A DNA stretch of 51,959 bases, from contig JAIYDJ010000010.1 in the NCBI GenBank assembly GCA_027487575.1, positions 1 through 51,959 of the forward strand, given 5' to 3'. Positions 26,063-34,835 of the stretch are shown here, in pieces. The notes beneath the pieces were generated by a model. That model had not been told where the DNA came from, ran no database searches, and saw only the letters and a program-made list of their open reading frames with translations. This DNA is from Rhodobacter sp. (lineage in GTDB: Bacteria > Pseudomonadota > Alphaproteobacteria > Rhodobacterales > Rhodobacteraceae). A program made the translations under genes and the position numbers. Position 1 is the stretch's first letter, and the number at the start of each line of letters is the position of its first letter.

Positions 26063-26091
26063 GCCGGACCGGCCAATCCGTGCGGTCCGGC
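26063..26091. terminator. perfect 9-bp hairpin after the alcohol dehydrogenase gene
   Basis: GCCGGACCG (26063-26071) and CGGTCCGGC (26083-26091) pair perfectly around an 11-base loop, 26 bases past the dehydrogenase stop and upstream of the RTX gene. There is no T-run on the minus strand, so termination is only suggested. The remaining 221-bp gap should hold the RTX promoter, which I could not place. Confidence 0.4.
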
Positions 26092-26117
26092 GCGGGGCCG
26101 GTCGGGGCCGGGATGGT

Positions 26118-27275
26118 CTAGAAGGCGGCCGTGTAGATCGCCAGTGCGTCGGCTTCTGCGACGGGGCGCGGGTTGTTGACCAGCAGCCGTGTCTGGTTCA
26201 TCGCGTCGCGGGCCAGCTTTGGCAGCCAGTCGGAAGGGATCTTCATCTCGCGCAGGGTCTGCGGCAGGCCGCAGTCCCGCGACAGGCCCGCCAGCGCCTC
26301 GCAAAAGGCGGCGGCCCTGTCCTGACCCTGCAACCGTTCCAGATGCGGAAAGGCATGGGGGGCCATCTCGGCGTAATGCGCGGGCGCTGTCACCGCGTTG
26401 AAGCGCAGGACATGGGGCAGCACCAGGGCGTTCGACAGCCCGTGCGGGATGTGGAAATGCCCGCCCAGCGGATAGGCCAGCGCATGGACCGCCGCCACGG
26501 GCGAATTGGCAAAGGCCTGCCCCGCCAGCATCGACCCCAGAAGCATGTCGCCCCGGGCGGCCGTATCGGACCCTTCATGCACGGCTTTCAGGATGGATCC
26601 GCCCATCAGGCGCAACGCCTGCAGCGCCAGATTGCGGCTGATCGGGTTATTGTTGGCCGAAGCCGAAGCATAGGCCTCGATCGCATGCACCATGGCGTCG
26701 ATGCCCGTTGCGGCGGTGACATGGGCGGGCAGCCCCAGCGTAAGGTCAGGGTCCAGAAGGGCCACATCGGGCAGAAGGACCGGAGAGACGACGCCCATCT
26801 TCTCTGCCGCACCCGTGGTCACGATCGAAATCGGCGTGACTTCCGACCCGGTCCCGGCGGTGGTCGGCACGAGGATCAACGGCAGGCGCGGCCCCTTGGC
26901 CCTGCCGACGCCGAAGATGTCGCGCAACTGTTCGGCGCCCACGGCCAGCAGCGCCACCAGTTTGGCCACGTCCAGCGACGACCCGCCGCCCAGCCCGATG
27001 ACCCCCTGCGCCCCGGCGGACCGGGCCGCTTCGACAGCCGCGTGGATCACCGCCTCGGGCGGGTCGGCCTGCACATCGGAAAACAGCGTCACCTCGACGC
27101 CCGCCCCGGCCAGAAGCGCCAGCGCGCGGTCGATGATGCCGGTCGCCATCATGCCCGGATCGGTCACCAGCATCACGCGCATCCCCAGATGCGCCAGAGC
27201 CAGATCGCCCAGTCGCGACAGGCTTCCCGCCCCGAACTGGATGCTTCGGGTCGTGTTGAACACGAAAGGTGTCAT
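26118..27275 (-). CDS. iron-containing alcohol dehydrogenase
   Basis: A 385-residue group III (iron-type) alcohol dehydrogenase. The NAD(P) loop is GLGGGSSLDVAK, followed by VPTTAGTGSEVT. The iron ligands are supplied by GIDAMVHAIE (Asp, His) and HALAYPLGGHFHIPHG (His residues). Members oxidise or reduce small alcohols, diols and lactaldehyde-type aldehydes in the cytoplasm. AGGAG precedes ATG 27275. It starts 9 bp after the symporter stop, so it looks like the last gene of the opsin/flotillin/symporter operon. That suggests the symporter brings in a small acid, alcohol or precursor; the substrate is unknown. Confidence 0.92.
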   Translation of the reverse strand: MTPFVFNTTRSIQFGAGSLSRLGDLALAHLGMRVMLVTDPGMMATGIIDRALALLAGAGVEVTLFSDVQADPPEAVIHAAVEAARSAGAQGVIGLGGGSSLDVAKLVALLAVGAEQLRDIFGVGRAKGPRLPLILVPTTAGTGSEVTPISIVTTGAAEKMGVVSPVLLPDVALLDPDLTLGLPAHVTAATGIDAMVHAIEAYASASANNNPISRNLALQALRLMGGSILKAVHEGSDTAARGDMLLGSMLAGQAFANSPVAAVHALAYPLGGHFHIPHGLSNALVLPHVLRFNAVTAPAHYAEMAPHAFPHLERLQGQDRAAAFCEALAGLSRDCGLPQTLREMKIPSDWLPKLARDAMNQTRLLVNNPRPVAEADALAIYTAAF

Positions 27276-27284
27276 CGCAATCTC

Positions 27285-29198
27285 CTATCCGCCAAAGCTG
27301 AGAACCGTCAGCACCACGGCTGCACTGCCGACGGCCAGTGCGGTAAGCGCCGCGCGCAGCCGCAGCTTTTCTGCCTGCGTCTGATCGGGGCGCAGGCGGG
27401 GGGGCGGGGCGTAGGGGGGAATGTGAACGGTCAGCGGGCTGGCCATCTCCATCTTGTAGGACAGAAACCAGACCAGACCCAGCCCAGCCGCCCAGAACAG
27501 GACGGCCCAGCCCCACAAGGACGGCATGCCGACCAGCCATGAACCGTCCGTCCCGACAAAGGCCGCATTGCCAAAAATCAGCCCCGGCCCGGCAGCCAAA
27601 AATAGCCAAGCCATGACCGCCGACCAGGCGGTCGTTTTCAGGGCGCGCAGGCGCGGGCCACCGCGCAGCGACACATCCAGCAATTGACGCACATCCTGCG
27701 CCTCGGCGTTAAGCTTGTGGCGCTGCGTGAAGGCCGCAACCAGAAACGCGACGCACAGGTTGGGCACCAGACCCCACAGCGCCGAATGCAGCGTCCAGGG
27801 CCAGCGCCCCCAGGGCAGATCAAGGCCCAGAAACGACAGCGCCGCGTGGCCTGCCGGTTCGGTCAGCAAAACGCCAGCAATGCCGAACCCGACCCCCGCC
27901 ATCACCGCCCCGCGCCCCAGCCACCGCAGCCAGCAGATGCCCAGAAGCGGGACCCACAGTTGCACCGACAGCGGCAGCGCCAGCGCGCCGAGCGCCGACA
28001 GGGTCACCGGCGTCAGCGCTTGCATGCAGACCGAGATCAGCGCCAGCAGCCCGATCACGACACGCGTGACCGTCACGGTCTGGCGCGACCCCAGCGCCGA
28101 ATGGAACCACGGCTTGTAGACATGCCGCACCAGCGCCTCGCCCGCCGTCAGCAGGGCCAGCCCCGCCAGAAGCTGCACACCTGCCAGCAGCCCGACGAAC
28201 AGCCAGGCCGAAAACCAGGGCGAGATCGCCGCCAGCAGCGCCGGAACGCTCAACGAAGGGTCGATCAGCGCCGCCGCACCCGACACGCCCATACAGCCGA
28301 CCACCAGCGCACCGCCAAAACCGGCCAGAACCCAGGTCTGTCCGGCCCCCAGCCCGCGCGGGCTGCGGGTGGACATCACGATCTTGGCGGCCATCGGACT
28401 GGCCTGAAACCCCAGCAGCGCAAAGAACAGGCCCAGGCTTGCCAGCGCGGTTCCCTCATGCCCCGCCGCCGCCTCGCGACCGATGCCCGCGGTGAACTGG
28501 ATCACGCCCGCCACGCGGAACAACCCGGCGCGGTCAGGGTCGGCCGCCAAAGCCAGCAACCCTGCGTTCAGCGCGCCAAAGCCGCCCAGCCCCACAAGGG
28601 CAAAGCCCGCCAGCCCGATCAGCGACGCCGCCAGCAGGACGGCCTGAATGGCCCCCAGATAGCCGATCGCGCGCATGCCGCCGATCACCACATAGCCGAA
28701 CAGCACGACCGACAGGACGACGCCCGCAACCGCCGCCGTCACAGCCCCGCCGGTCAGATGCGCCACAAGGTCAGACAGCGCGCGCAACTGCATCCCGGCA
28801 AAGCCTATGGCGAACAGCACGGCGATCAGGGTCGAGACGACCACCAGAAATTCCGACCGGTAGTAGCTGCGTAGAACCTCGGCCTGTGAGGACTGGCGCA
28901 GCCGTTCCGCGATCAGCCACAACCGCTTGAAGAAGAACACGCCCGGAAGGGCCAGCGCGATACCGGCCTGCAGCAGGGCAGGCTGGCTGAACCCGTGCCG
29001 GGCCACTTCGGATGCGCCGCCAAGGATGACCCAGCCCGAAAGGCTGGCCCCCGCCAGAACCAGCGCCGACACCCAGGGCTGCAGCGAGTGGCCTGCGGAA
29101 AAGTAGGTTTGATGGTTGCCATTGGCCTGCGCCGCGATGCGTGCCCAGTAAAGGGTCACCATCCCGTAGAACAGCAGATAAAGCGGCAGCCAGATCAT
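27285..29198 (-). CDS. sodium:solute symporter family protein
   Basis: A 637-residue membrane protein with about 13 hydrophobic segments, of the SSS superfamily (sodium-coupled uptake of acids, amino acids, sugars and similar). The N-terminal region (FSAGHSLQPWVSALVLAGASLSGW) matches the conserved first and second helices of the unwound core, and further family-like sequence follows (GFQASPMAAKIVMS). It is longer than typical members (500-550) because of extra C-terminal helices. The start overlaps the stop of the small membrane protein (ATGA, 29195-29198), suggesting that the two are partners. The dehydrogenase gene follows after 9 bp. The transported solute cannot be read from sequence. Confidence 0.88.
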   Translation of the reverse strand: MIWLPLYLLFYGMVTLYWARIAAQANGNHQTYFSAGHSLQPWVSALVLAGASLSGWVILGGASEVARHGFSQPALLQAGIALALPGVFFFKRLWLIAERLRQSSQAEVLRSYYRSEFLVVVSTLIAVLFAIGFAGMQLRALSDLVAHLTGGAVTAAVAGVVLSVVLFGYVVIGGMRAIGYLGAIQAVLLAASLIGLAGFALVGLGGFGALNAGLLALAADPDRAGLFRVAGVIQFTAGIGREAAAGHEGTALASLGLFFALLGFQASPMAAKIVMSTRSPRGLGAGQTWVLAGFGGALVVGCMGVSGAAALIDPSLSVPALLAAISPWFSAWLFVGLLAGVQLLAGLALLTAGEALVRHVYKPWFHSALGSRQTVTVTRVVIGLLALISVCMQALTPVTLSALGALALPLSVQLWVPLLGICWLRWLGRGAVMAGVGFGIAGVLLTEPAGHAALSFLGLDLPWGRWPWTLHSALWGLVPNLCVAFLVAAFTQRHKLNAEAQDVRQLLDVSLRGGPRLRALKTTAWSAVMAWLFLAAGPGLIFGNAAFVGTDGSWLVGMPSLWGWAVLFWAAGLGLVWFLSYKMEMASPLTVHIPPYAPPPRLRPDQTQAEKLRLRAALTALAVGSAAVVLTVLSFGG

Positions 29199-29626
29199 CG
29201 CGCGGACCTGCCGTGCGGGGCATCCCGGGGAACATGGAACCGCGAAAACGCACCGCGCAGGCCATGGCGGGTGAACAGGTAGGCCAGAAATCCTGCGGCC
29301 AGCACCCCGAAGAAAGTCAGACCGGCATGGAAGTCGGACGTTGTCATACCGCCACGCAGCGCGCCCAGCACGAACAGCAGGCCCAAGAGACCGTATGTTC
29401 CGATCCCCAGCGCGGTTTCGCCGGGCGCAAAGCCGGTGTCGAAGATGCCGTTCACGATGATGTGGCCGATGAAGGCGACGATCACCACCGCGACGCCCGC
29501 AGCGGCCAGCCCCCAGACATCGCGCGCCATCCCTTCCAGAAACAGGCCCAACCCCAGAAAGCCGAACACGGCCCAGATCGCAAAGACCAGAATGCCGCGA
29601 TCAACGTCAGGGGATTTGTCAGGCAT
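29195..29626 (-). CDS. small four-helix membrane protein, partner of the symporter
   Basis: A 143-residue protein with about four membrane segments (for example ILVFAIWAVFGFLGLGLFL, VAVVIVAFIGHIIV, YGLLGLLFVLGAL and FFGVLAAGFLAYLF) and a basic C-terminus. I recognise no named family. It overlaps the symporter gene by ATGA and lies 48 bp after the flotillin gene, behind a strong hairpin. By analogy with other sodium:solute symporters that have small membrane partners, it may be an accessory or regulatory subunit; this is inference from position only. Confidence 0.75.
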   Translation of the reverse strand: MPDKSPDVDRGILVFAIWAVFGFLGLGLFLEGMARDVWGLAAAGVAVVIVAFIGHIIVNGIFDTGFAPGETALGIGTYGLLGLLFVLGALRGGMTTSDFHAGLTFFGVLAAGFLAYLFTRHGLRGAFSRFHVPRDAPHGRSAR

Positions 29627-29647
29627 CGCACTCTCCGCTTGGCAGGC

Positions 29648-29672
29648 TCATCGGGCGGGAAGCGCCCGATGA
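29648..29672 (-). terminator. perfect 10-bp intercistronic hairpin after the flotillin gene
   Basis: TCATCGGGCG (29648-29657) pairs perfectly with CGCCCGATGA (29663-29672) around GGAAG, starting 2 bases beyond the flotillin stop. No T-run follows, so it may protect the opsin/flotillin message or dampen read-through into the symporter. Confidence 0.5.
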
Positions 29673-29674
29673 CT

Positions 29675-31333
29675 TCAGTTGGACTTGCCCTTGGGCACCG
29701 GGGCGGCAGGTTCGGAATAGACCACCTTCGACAGATCCTGCAGCGTATGGGGGCGGTGCACCGTATCGGCGGTCAGGCCGATTTCGCCCAGCAGCGTGTC
29801 CACGAACGGGGCCTGCGTGCGATAGCGCAGGGCCGAGGACACCACCTGTTCGGCCAGATTGCCGTCGCGCCCGCCGCCATCGGGGCTACCATCGCCCGAT
29901 CCCTGCATCCCGGCCCCCGACATGCCCGGCAGACCTTCGACATGCACGATCTTGATGCCTTCGATCCGCTCCATCGGTTTGACGCTTTCGCGGATGATCG
30001 CGGGCAGGTTTTCGACCAGCGCCTTGTGCAGCGCCGATTTGCGGCTGGCGTCCGAGCGCAGGTTTTCCGCCGCGTTCAGCTTTTCCTTGCCGTCCGCCTC
30101 GACCCGCAGGCGTTCTTCCAGCGCCGCCACGGCGATGCGGTCGGCATCCGCCCGGTCCTGCGCCGCGCCCTTTTCGGCCTCGGCCAGAATGCGGATGCCC
30201 GCAGCCTCGGCTTGCGCCTGCCGTTCGGCGTCGATCAACTGGATCGCCTTCTGGCGGTTGGCGATTTCGGTATCGCGCAGCGTCACCAGACGCTCCTGCG
30301 CCTCGACCATCGTGGCGCGGGCGTTCTCGGCTTGCGCCTGCGCCTCGCTGCGTTCCTTGGACTTGATCGACACGGCAATCTCGCGCGCCTGATCCTCCAG
30401 TTGCACCGCCTCGCGCCGCTTGATCTCCAGCGTTTCGACCGTGCGCTCCATCTCGATCCGGGTGCGTTCGACGGCCTCGCGTTCGCGCAGCTTCACATCC
30501 TCGATCTGGCGTTCACGGGCGGCACTTTCGTTGGCGATCTCGGATTTGCGGTTGGAGCGTTCGATGGCGACTTCGGCCTCGTGGGCCAGCCGGGCGTATT
30601 CGCTGTCGCGCTGGATTTCCAGCGACCGCTTTTCCGCCTCCAGGTTCTTGGCGCGGATCGCGACGGCGGTGTCCTTTTCGATGTCGTTGCGCTTTTTCTT
30701 GCGCGACTCGATCTGTTCGGTCAGCCGGGTCAGACCTTCGGCGTCAAAGGTGTTCGACGGATCGAACAGCTTGATGTCGGTCTGGTCGAGCGAGGTCAGC
30801 GACACGCTTTCCAGCTCCAGCCCGTCCAGTTCCAGACTTTCCGCCACTTCCTGCTTGACCTCGCGCACGAAGGACGACCGGTTTTCGTGGATGTTCTCCA
30901 GCGTCATCTTTGCGGCTGCCCCGCCCATCGCATCGACGAACCGGCCCTGGATCAGGTCTTTCAACTGTTCGGCGTTCATCGTGCGGTTGCCAAGGCTGCG
31001 CGCGGCGGTGGCCACGGCGGTCTCGTTCGGCGACACGCGCACGTAGAATTCGACCGTCAGCTCGACCCGCATCCGGTCCTTGGTGATCAGCGACTTTTCC
31101 CGCGCCCGCGTCACTTCCAGCCGCAGGGTGTTCATGTTGACTTCGGTGATGTCGTGCAGGATCGGCAGCACCAGCGCGCCACCCCCCATCACCACCTTTT
31201 CGCCCCCGAAACCGGTGCGCACAAAGCTGACATCCTTGGTGGACCGACGATACAGCCAATGCAGCAGATAGGCGGCCACGGCGATGACGATCGCGGCCAG
31301 AATGATGATGGCAATGACGTCTGCGCCGTTCAT
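29675..31333 (-). CDS. flotillin-like SPFH/band 7 protein
   Basis: A 552-residue flotillin/YqiK-like protein. A single N-terminal membrane segment (residues about 5-27, VIAIIILAAIVIAVAAYLL) is followed by an SPFH domain (about 30-190; VEFYVRVSPNE, LKDLIQGRF). A long charged Ala/Glu coiled coil (about 215-430) rich in ERQ, AEAE and RDSE repeats follows, then a Gly-rich C-terminal stretch and an oligomerisation tail. Such proteins build membrane microdomain scaffolds. AAAGGAG precedes ATG 31333, and the start overlaps the opsin-like gene's stop by 4 bases. Coupling suggests that it organises the opsin-like protein and/or the symporter in the membrane. Confidence 0.92.
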   Translation of the reverse strand: MNGADVIAIIILAAIVIAVAAYLLHWLYRRSTKDVSFVRTGFGGEKVVMGGGALVLPILHDITEVNMNTLRLEVTRAREKSLITKDRMRVELTVEFYVRVSPNETAVATAARSLGNRTMNAEQLKDLIQGRFVDAMGGAAAKMTLENIHENRSSFVREVKQEVAESLELDGLELESVSLTSLDQTDIKLFDPSNTFDAEGLTRLTEQIESRKKKRNDIEKDTAVAIRAKNLEAEKRSLEIQRDSEYARLAHEAEVAIERSNRKSEIANESAARERQIEDVKLREREAVERTRIEMERTVETLEIKRREAVQLEDQAREIAVSIKSKERSEAQAQAENARATMVEAQERLVTLRDTEIANRQKAIQLIDAERQAQAEAAGIRILAEAEKGAAQDRADADRIAVAALEERLRVEADGKEKLNAAENLRSDASRKSALHKALVENLPAIIRESVKPMERIEGIKIVHVEGLPGMSGAGMQGSGDGSPDGGGRDGNLAEQVVSSALRYRTQAPFVDTLLGEIGLTADTVHRPHTLQDLSKVVYSEPAAPVPKGKSN

Positions 31334-32061
31334 GAACGTGCTCCTTTGTCAGCAAGGGTTGCAGGGGGGGCGGGATCGGCGGACACCAGCGCGCCGGTGG
31401 CGAGAACCGCCACGCCAAAGGCCATCCGGTTCAGGATGTCGAACAGGTTGTAGGCAACCGACAGGCTGCCATCGTCGGGGATGCCCGCAAAGGCGGTCAG
31501 GAAGTTGCCAAGCGGGTAGATCGCCCAGCCGATGGTCACGATCAGCCGCAGCCAGAAGTAGCCGCGCCGCAGATGGTCGCCGGGGGCTGCCGATATCACG
31601 TCGTCCATCCGTCCGAAGAACAATTCGCCCAGGATATACAGCCAGAACACCAGACCGATCAGGAACGCCAGCGTGGGGTGCATGAAGTTCGCTTCGCCCA
31701 GATAGCGCACGAAGACCATCAGGATCGACACGACCACCAGCCGCCAGAACAGACCCGCCCCCAGCTTGCCGGCCGTATGGGCGAGGAAATAAAGCGCCAT
31801 GATCTGCAGGGGCATCGACACCGTCCAGCCGACATAGTGATAGACGACGGGCACCCCGCCCCCCGCAGCCCAGGCGGCGCGCGCCTCGTAGGCGGCCCCG
31901 ACGCCGACCAGCGCCGCGATGGCGCACAGGGCCACCGGCAGTTTCCACGCCCGCCCGACCCAAGCCTGCCCCATCAGCAGCAGGATCGTGGTCGCGGCCA
32001 GCCCGAACAGCGCCACCGAATAGCTTGCCGCGGTCAGGTCGGTTGTCTGAAACACCGCCAT
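31330..32061 (-). CDS. proteorhodopsin-like seven-helix protein lacking the retinal-binding lysine
   Basis: A 243-residue protein with seven hydrophobic segments that aligns end to end with proteorhodopsins. VRYLGEANFM matches GYMGEAGIM of helix 4, GWAIYPLGNF matches GWAIYPVGYF of helix 6, and YNLFDILNR matches YNLADFVNK of helix 7. The Schiff-base Lys is Arg212; its codon at 31426-31428 reads CGG on the minus strand. Relative to green proteorhodopsin, the helix-3 Arg is His75, the proton acceptor Asp is Gly78, the donor Glu is Ala89 and the tuning Leu is Gln86. The helix-7 Asp is kept as Asp208. Covalent retinal binding and proton pumping are thus not expected. It is coupled to a flotillin gene, and the frame is intact, so it is not an obvious pseudogene. 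Confidence 0.88.
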   Translation of the reverse strand: MAVFQTTDLTAASYSVALFGLAATTILLLMGQAWVGRAWKLPVALCAIAALVGVGAAYEARAAWAAGGGVPVVYHYVGWTVSMPLQIMALYFLAHTAGKLGAGLFWRLVVVSILMVFVRYLGEANFMHPTLAFLIGLVFWLYILGELFFGRMDDVISAAPGDHLRRGYFWLRLIVTIGWAIYPLGNFLTAFAGIPDDGSLSVAYNLFDILNRMAFGVAVLATGALVSADPAPPATLADKGARS

Positions 32062-32087
32062 GTCACTGTCTCCCTTCGCGGAATGTC

Positions 32088-32093
32088 ATTTTA
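32088..32093 (-). promoter_or_regulatory. possible -10 box upstream of the opsin-like gene
   Basis: On the minus strand TAAAAT (5 of 6 to the -10 consensus) lies 26 bases before the opsin-like ATG, within the 42-bp gap after the permease. No good -35 is seen at 16-18 bp. It leaves open whether the opsin-like operon has its own promoter. Confidence 0.25.
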
Positions 32094-32103
32094 TTCTTTC
32101 CCG

Positions 32104-33462
32104 TCATATCTGCGTCCGGATGTGCGGGGACCGGGCGTACAGCGCCACCATCGGCAGGATCAGGAGGCCGAAGATGAATTGCTGCCATTCGAAATCGAGC
32201 CCGATGCCCACGAGGAACGACGACAGCACCTGCAGCACCAGCACCCCGATCACGGTGAACCCGTAGCCCCCCGCCCCGCCCAGCAGGGACGTGCCGCCGA
32301 CCACCACCGCCGCCAGCGTCAGGAACAGGTACTGGTCCCCCACCCCGATGAACCCGCCGCCCGACCAGCCTAGCAGAAGGCTTCCGGTCATCGCGGCGAA
32401 AAATCCCGACGCGGCATACATCAGCACCCAATAGCGCATTTCCGAAATCATCACCCGGCTGGCCGAGGTGCGGTTGACGCCCAGCGCATACAGGAACCGG
32501 CCATAGACGGTGATCCGCATCCCCACGATCAGGATCACCGCGATGATCGCCCAGATCGCGATGACTGGCGGAAACGGCAGTCCGAAAGTCGATCCGTTCA
32601 TCGCCGACAGGTTCGACAGCCACGGCGGCACGGTGCCGAACACGTTGCCACCATAAGCCGACCCGATCGAGGTGATGATCTGCACCCCGCCCGAAATCGC
32701 AAATCCGGTGCCCAGCGTGACGATCAGGGCCTGCCCCTGCAGGCGGTAGCTGAGAAAGCCGTTGATCGTGCCCAGTGCCGCGCCGATGGCCAGCACGATG
32801 ATGCTGGCCAGCCACGGCGGCACGCCAAGGCTGATCAGGTACAAAAGCCCCACGTTCGCCGCCCCGATGATGAACGGGATCGACAGGTCGAGCCCGCCCA
32901 GCAGCGCAACCAGCGTCTGCCCGATGGATGCGATGCCAAGGAAGGCCGCGAACAGCAGCATCGACTTGATGTTGGCCCCCGACGAAAAGCCTTCGATGTT
33001 CATCGAGCCCACGGAAAACAGGCCCGCCAGCACCATGATGCCGATGAAGGCCGACCGGTTCTGCTGAAACTGCCGGCCCAGCGTGCGGGTCAGCACAAGG
33101 ATGGCCAGCAGGATCAGCAGCGAGATCACGTTCCAGATGTTGAAGAACCCCGGCACCGTCAGCGACAGGATGATGAAGGCCAACAGGATCAGCGCCAGCC
33201 CCAGCAGCGGCCAGCGATAGGCCACCCAGGCGCGGTGCAACGGGCTTGGCGTGTCGCTCTGCAAGGTGGGCGCGGTGAATTGGCCCAGCACATAGCTCCA
33301 CCCCCAGAAGAACAGCGCCAGCGTGGCGATGGCCGCCAGAATGACGATCTGCACCGAAGCGCCGGTGGCAAAGCCGAACCCCGCCCCGATGCCCGTCAGG
33401 ATCAGGCCGATGACCAGCCCGAGGATCTTGGCCGGCAGCGACAGTGCTGGCAGCGGGGTCAT
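32104..33462 (-). CDS. sugar-type ABC transporter permease (long form, importer 2)
   Basis: A 452-residue RbsC-family permease. The family core starts near residue 130 and includes LLGGLDLSIPFIIG and the coupling segment GGTSLLGGAGGYGFTVIGV. It has about 130 additional N-terminal residues with three to four extra hydrophobic segments, so it is much longer than the roughly 330-residue norm. The start overlaps the stop of the partner permease (ATGA, 33459-33462). It belongs to the IclR-flanked operon that also encodes a lactonase, a hydrolase and an SCP2-like protein. The imported solute is unknown. Confidence 0.9.
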   Translation of the reverse strand: MTPLPALSLPAKILGLVIGLILTGIGAGFGFATGASVQIVILAAIATLALFFWGWSYVLGQFTAPTLQSDTPSPLHRAWVAYRWPLLGLALILLAFIILSLTVPGFFNIWNVISLLILLAILVLTRTLGRQFQQNRSAFIGIMVLAGLFSVGSMNIEGFSSGANIKSMLLFAAFLGIASIGQTLVALLGGLDLSIPFIIGAANVGLLYLISLGVPPWLASIIVLAIGAALGTINGFLSYRLQGQALIVTLGTGFAISGGVQIITSIGSAYGGNVFGTVPPWLSNLSAMNGSTFGLPFPPVIAIWAIIAVILIVGMRITVYGRFLYALGVNRTSASRVMISEMRYWVLMYAASGFFAAMTGSLLLGWSGGGFIGVGDQYLFLTLAAVVVGGTSLLGGAGGYGFTVIGVLVLQVLSSFLVGIGLDFEWQQFIFGLLILPMVALYARSPHIRTQI

Positions 33463-34835
33463 TGCGTGGCCTCGATGTCAGGGATGGCGATGCCCTCGCG
33501 CAAGCCCCAGGCCCCGGCCAGCACGATCATCGCCACGACCACGACGACGGCGGGTGCAATGGTCCCCCGGTCGGACTGGCCCAAAGCCAGGCGCAGGAAC
33601 ACCGCGATGACGATCAGCAGTACCGCCCCCAGCACCAGCGGCCCCGCCGCCCTGCGCAGCGCCTCAGTTTCCGCGCTTGCCACCGCGATCTCCAGCGGGC
33701 CGACCAGCGCCGCCTGCATCTGCAACGGACCCGGCAGGAACTGACCCGCCTCTCCCAGTGCGGCATAATCGAAGGTCGCGTGCAGGATGATCCCTAGAAC
33801 GACCACCGACAGCGCGACGAAATACAACAGCGGGCTGAAGTTGCGGATGTACCGCTGGATCACCGGGATCAGCAGCGTCAGCAGCAGCGACACCACAAGG
33901 ATCGTGCCGTAGGCAAGGTTGGTGACAAAGCTTTGCACCGCGCCGAAGTTGAAGGTCGATAGGCAGAAGGTGATCAGGTAAAGGTTGACCGCCCCCAGCG
34001 CCGACCCGAACACCCCACCCCGCCCGCCCGCCAGCGACGCGCCACCCAGAACCAGCGCGGTGACGGCAATCAAGGTGTAGGTCGTGCCCTGCGACGGATC
34101 GCCCGACGAAATCAGCGCGGTAAAGCAGATTGCTGCCAGCCCGGCGAAGCACCCCGAAATCAGATGCGCCCCGATGCGGACCGTCGTGATCGGCACGCCG
34201 CTGGTATAGGCCGCGCGTTCGTCAGACCCCATCAGCCGCAGATGGGTGTAGAAGGCCGTGGTGGTGAACAAAAGCCACGCCGCCGACGCGATCAGCAGGA
34301 TCACCAGGATCGGCGAAAAGATTGAGGTGCCATACCCCCATTCCGCCATGAACGCCGGGGCCATGCCCCCCGGACGCGGCAGGATCACAAGGTTGATCCC
34401 GCTCAGCGCCAGATAGCCCGACAACGACACGATGATCGGCTGCACCCGGACATAGATCACGATCAGCGCGAAGATGAACTGGTAAAGCGCCCCTGCCGCC
34501 ATCGCGTACAGAAACACCACGATGGGGTTTTCCAGCACCCCCGCCGCCTGCAGCTGGATCAGCGTCACGTTGACGAACCCGATCAGCGGCCCGATCGAAA
34601 GATCGACCGTGCCCCGCCCCGAAATGGCCGAGGCCATCAGTGCATAGGTCGCAAGGATCAGCGGCGTCGCCACGATGATCGCAGCCCCGATCCCCGCACT
34701 GGTCATCAGGTTGGGCGACCGCAGCACCGCAAAGGCCAGCAATGCGAAAAACAGCGTGATCGGCATCAGCAGATAGGGGTTGGACCGCCCGCCCTGCTGT
34801 TCCGCCTGCACCTTGGCCATCGGCAGCGCGGTCAT
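33459..34835 (-). CDS. sugar-type ABC transporter permease (long form, importer 2)
   Basis: A 458-residue RbsC-family permease. ATG 34835 is chosen because it overlaps the ATPase stop (ATGA, 34832-34835) and starts the homologous sequence; the frame is open upstream to 35645 but only as antisense or alternate-frame sequence of the ATPase gene. The core has GRGTVDLSIGPLIG and LGGASLAGGRGGVFGSALGAV. About 130 C-terminal residues form further membrane segments not seen in standard family members. Both permeases of this importer are therefore oversized. Co-translation with the ATPase is likely. Confidence 0.9.
   Translation of the reverse strand: MTALPMAKVQAEQQGGRSNPYLLMPITLFFALLAFAVLRSPNLMTSAGIGAAIIVATPLILATYALMASAISGRGTVDLSIGPLIGFVNVTLIQLQAAGVLENPIVVFLYAMAAGALYQFIFALIVIYVRVQPIIVSLSGYLALSGINLVILPRPGGMAPAFMAEWGYGTSIFSPILVILLIASAAWLLFTTTAFYTHLRLMGSDERAAYTSGVPITTVRIGAHLISGCFAGLAAICFTALISSGDPSQGTTYTLIAVTALVLGGASLAGGRGGVFGSALGAVNLYLITFCLSTFNFGAVQSFVTNLAYGTILVVSLLLTLLIPVIQRYIRNFSPLLYFVALSVVVLGIILHATFDYAALGEAGQFLPGPLQMQAALVGPLEIAVASAETEALRRAAGPLVLGAVLLIVIAVFLRLALGQSDRGTIAPAVVVVVAMIVLAGAWGLREGIAIPDIEATQ

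Noticed and set aside
25897..26304. A 135-codon minus-strand frame between the dehydrogenase and RTX genes
   Set aside because: It overlaps the real dehydrogenase gene in another frame and has the Arg/Ala/Gly-rich composition of a high-GC shadow.
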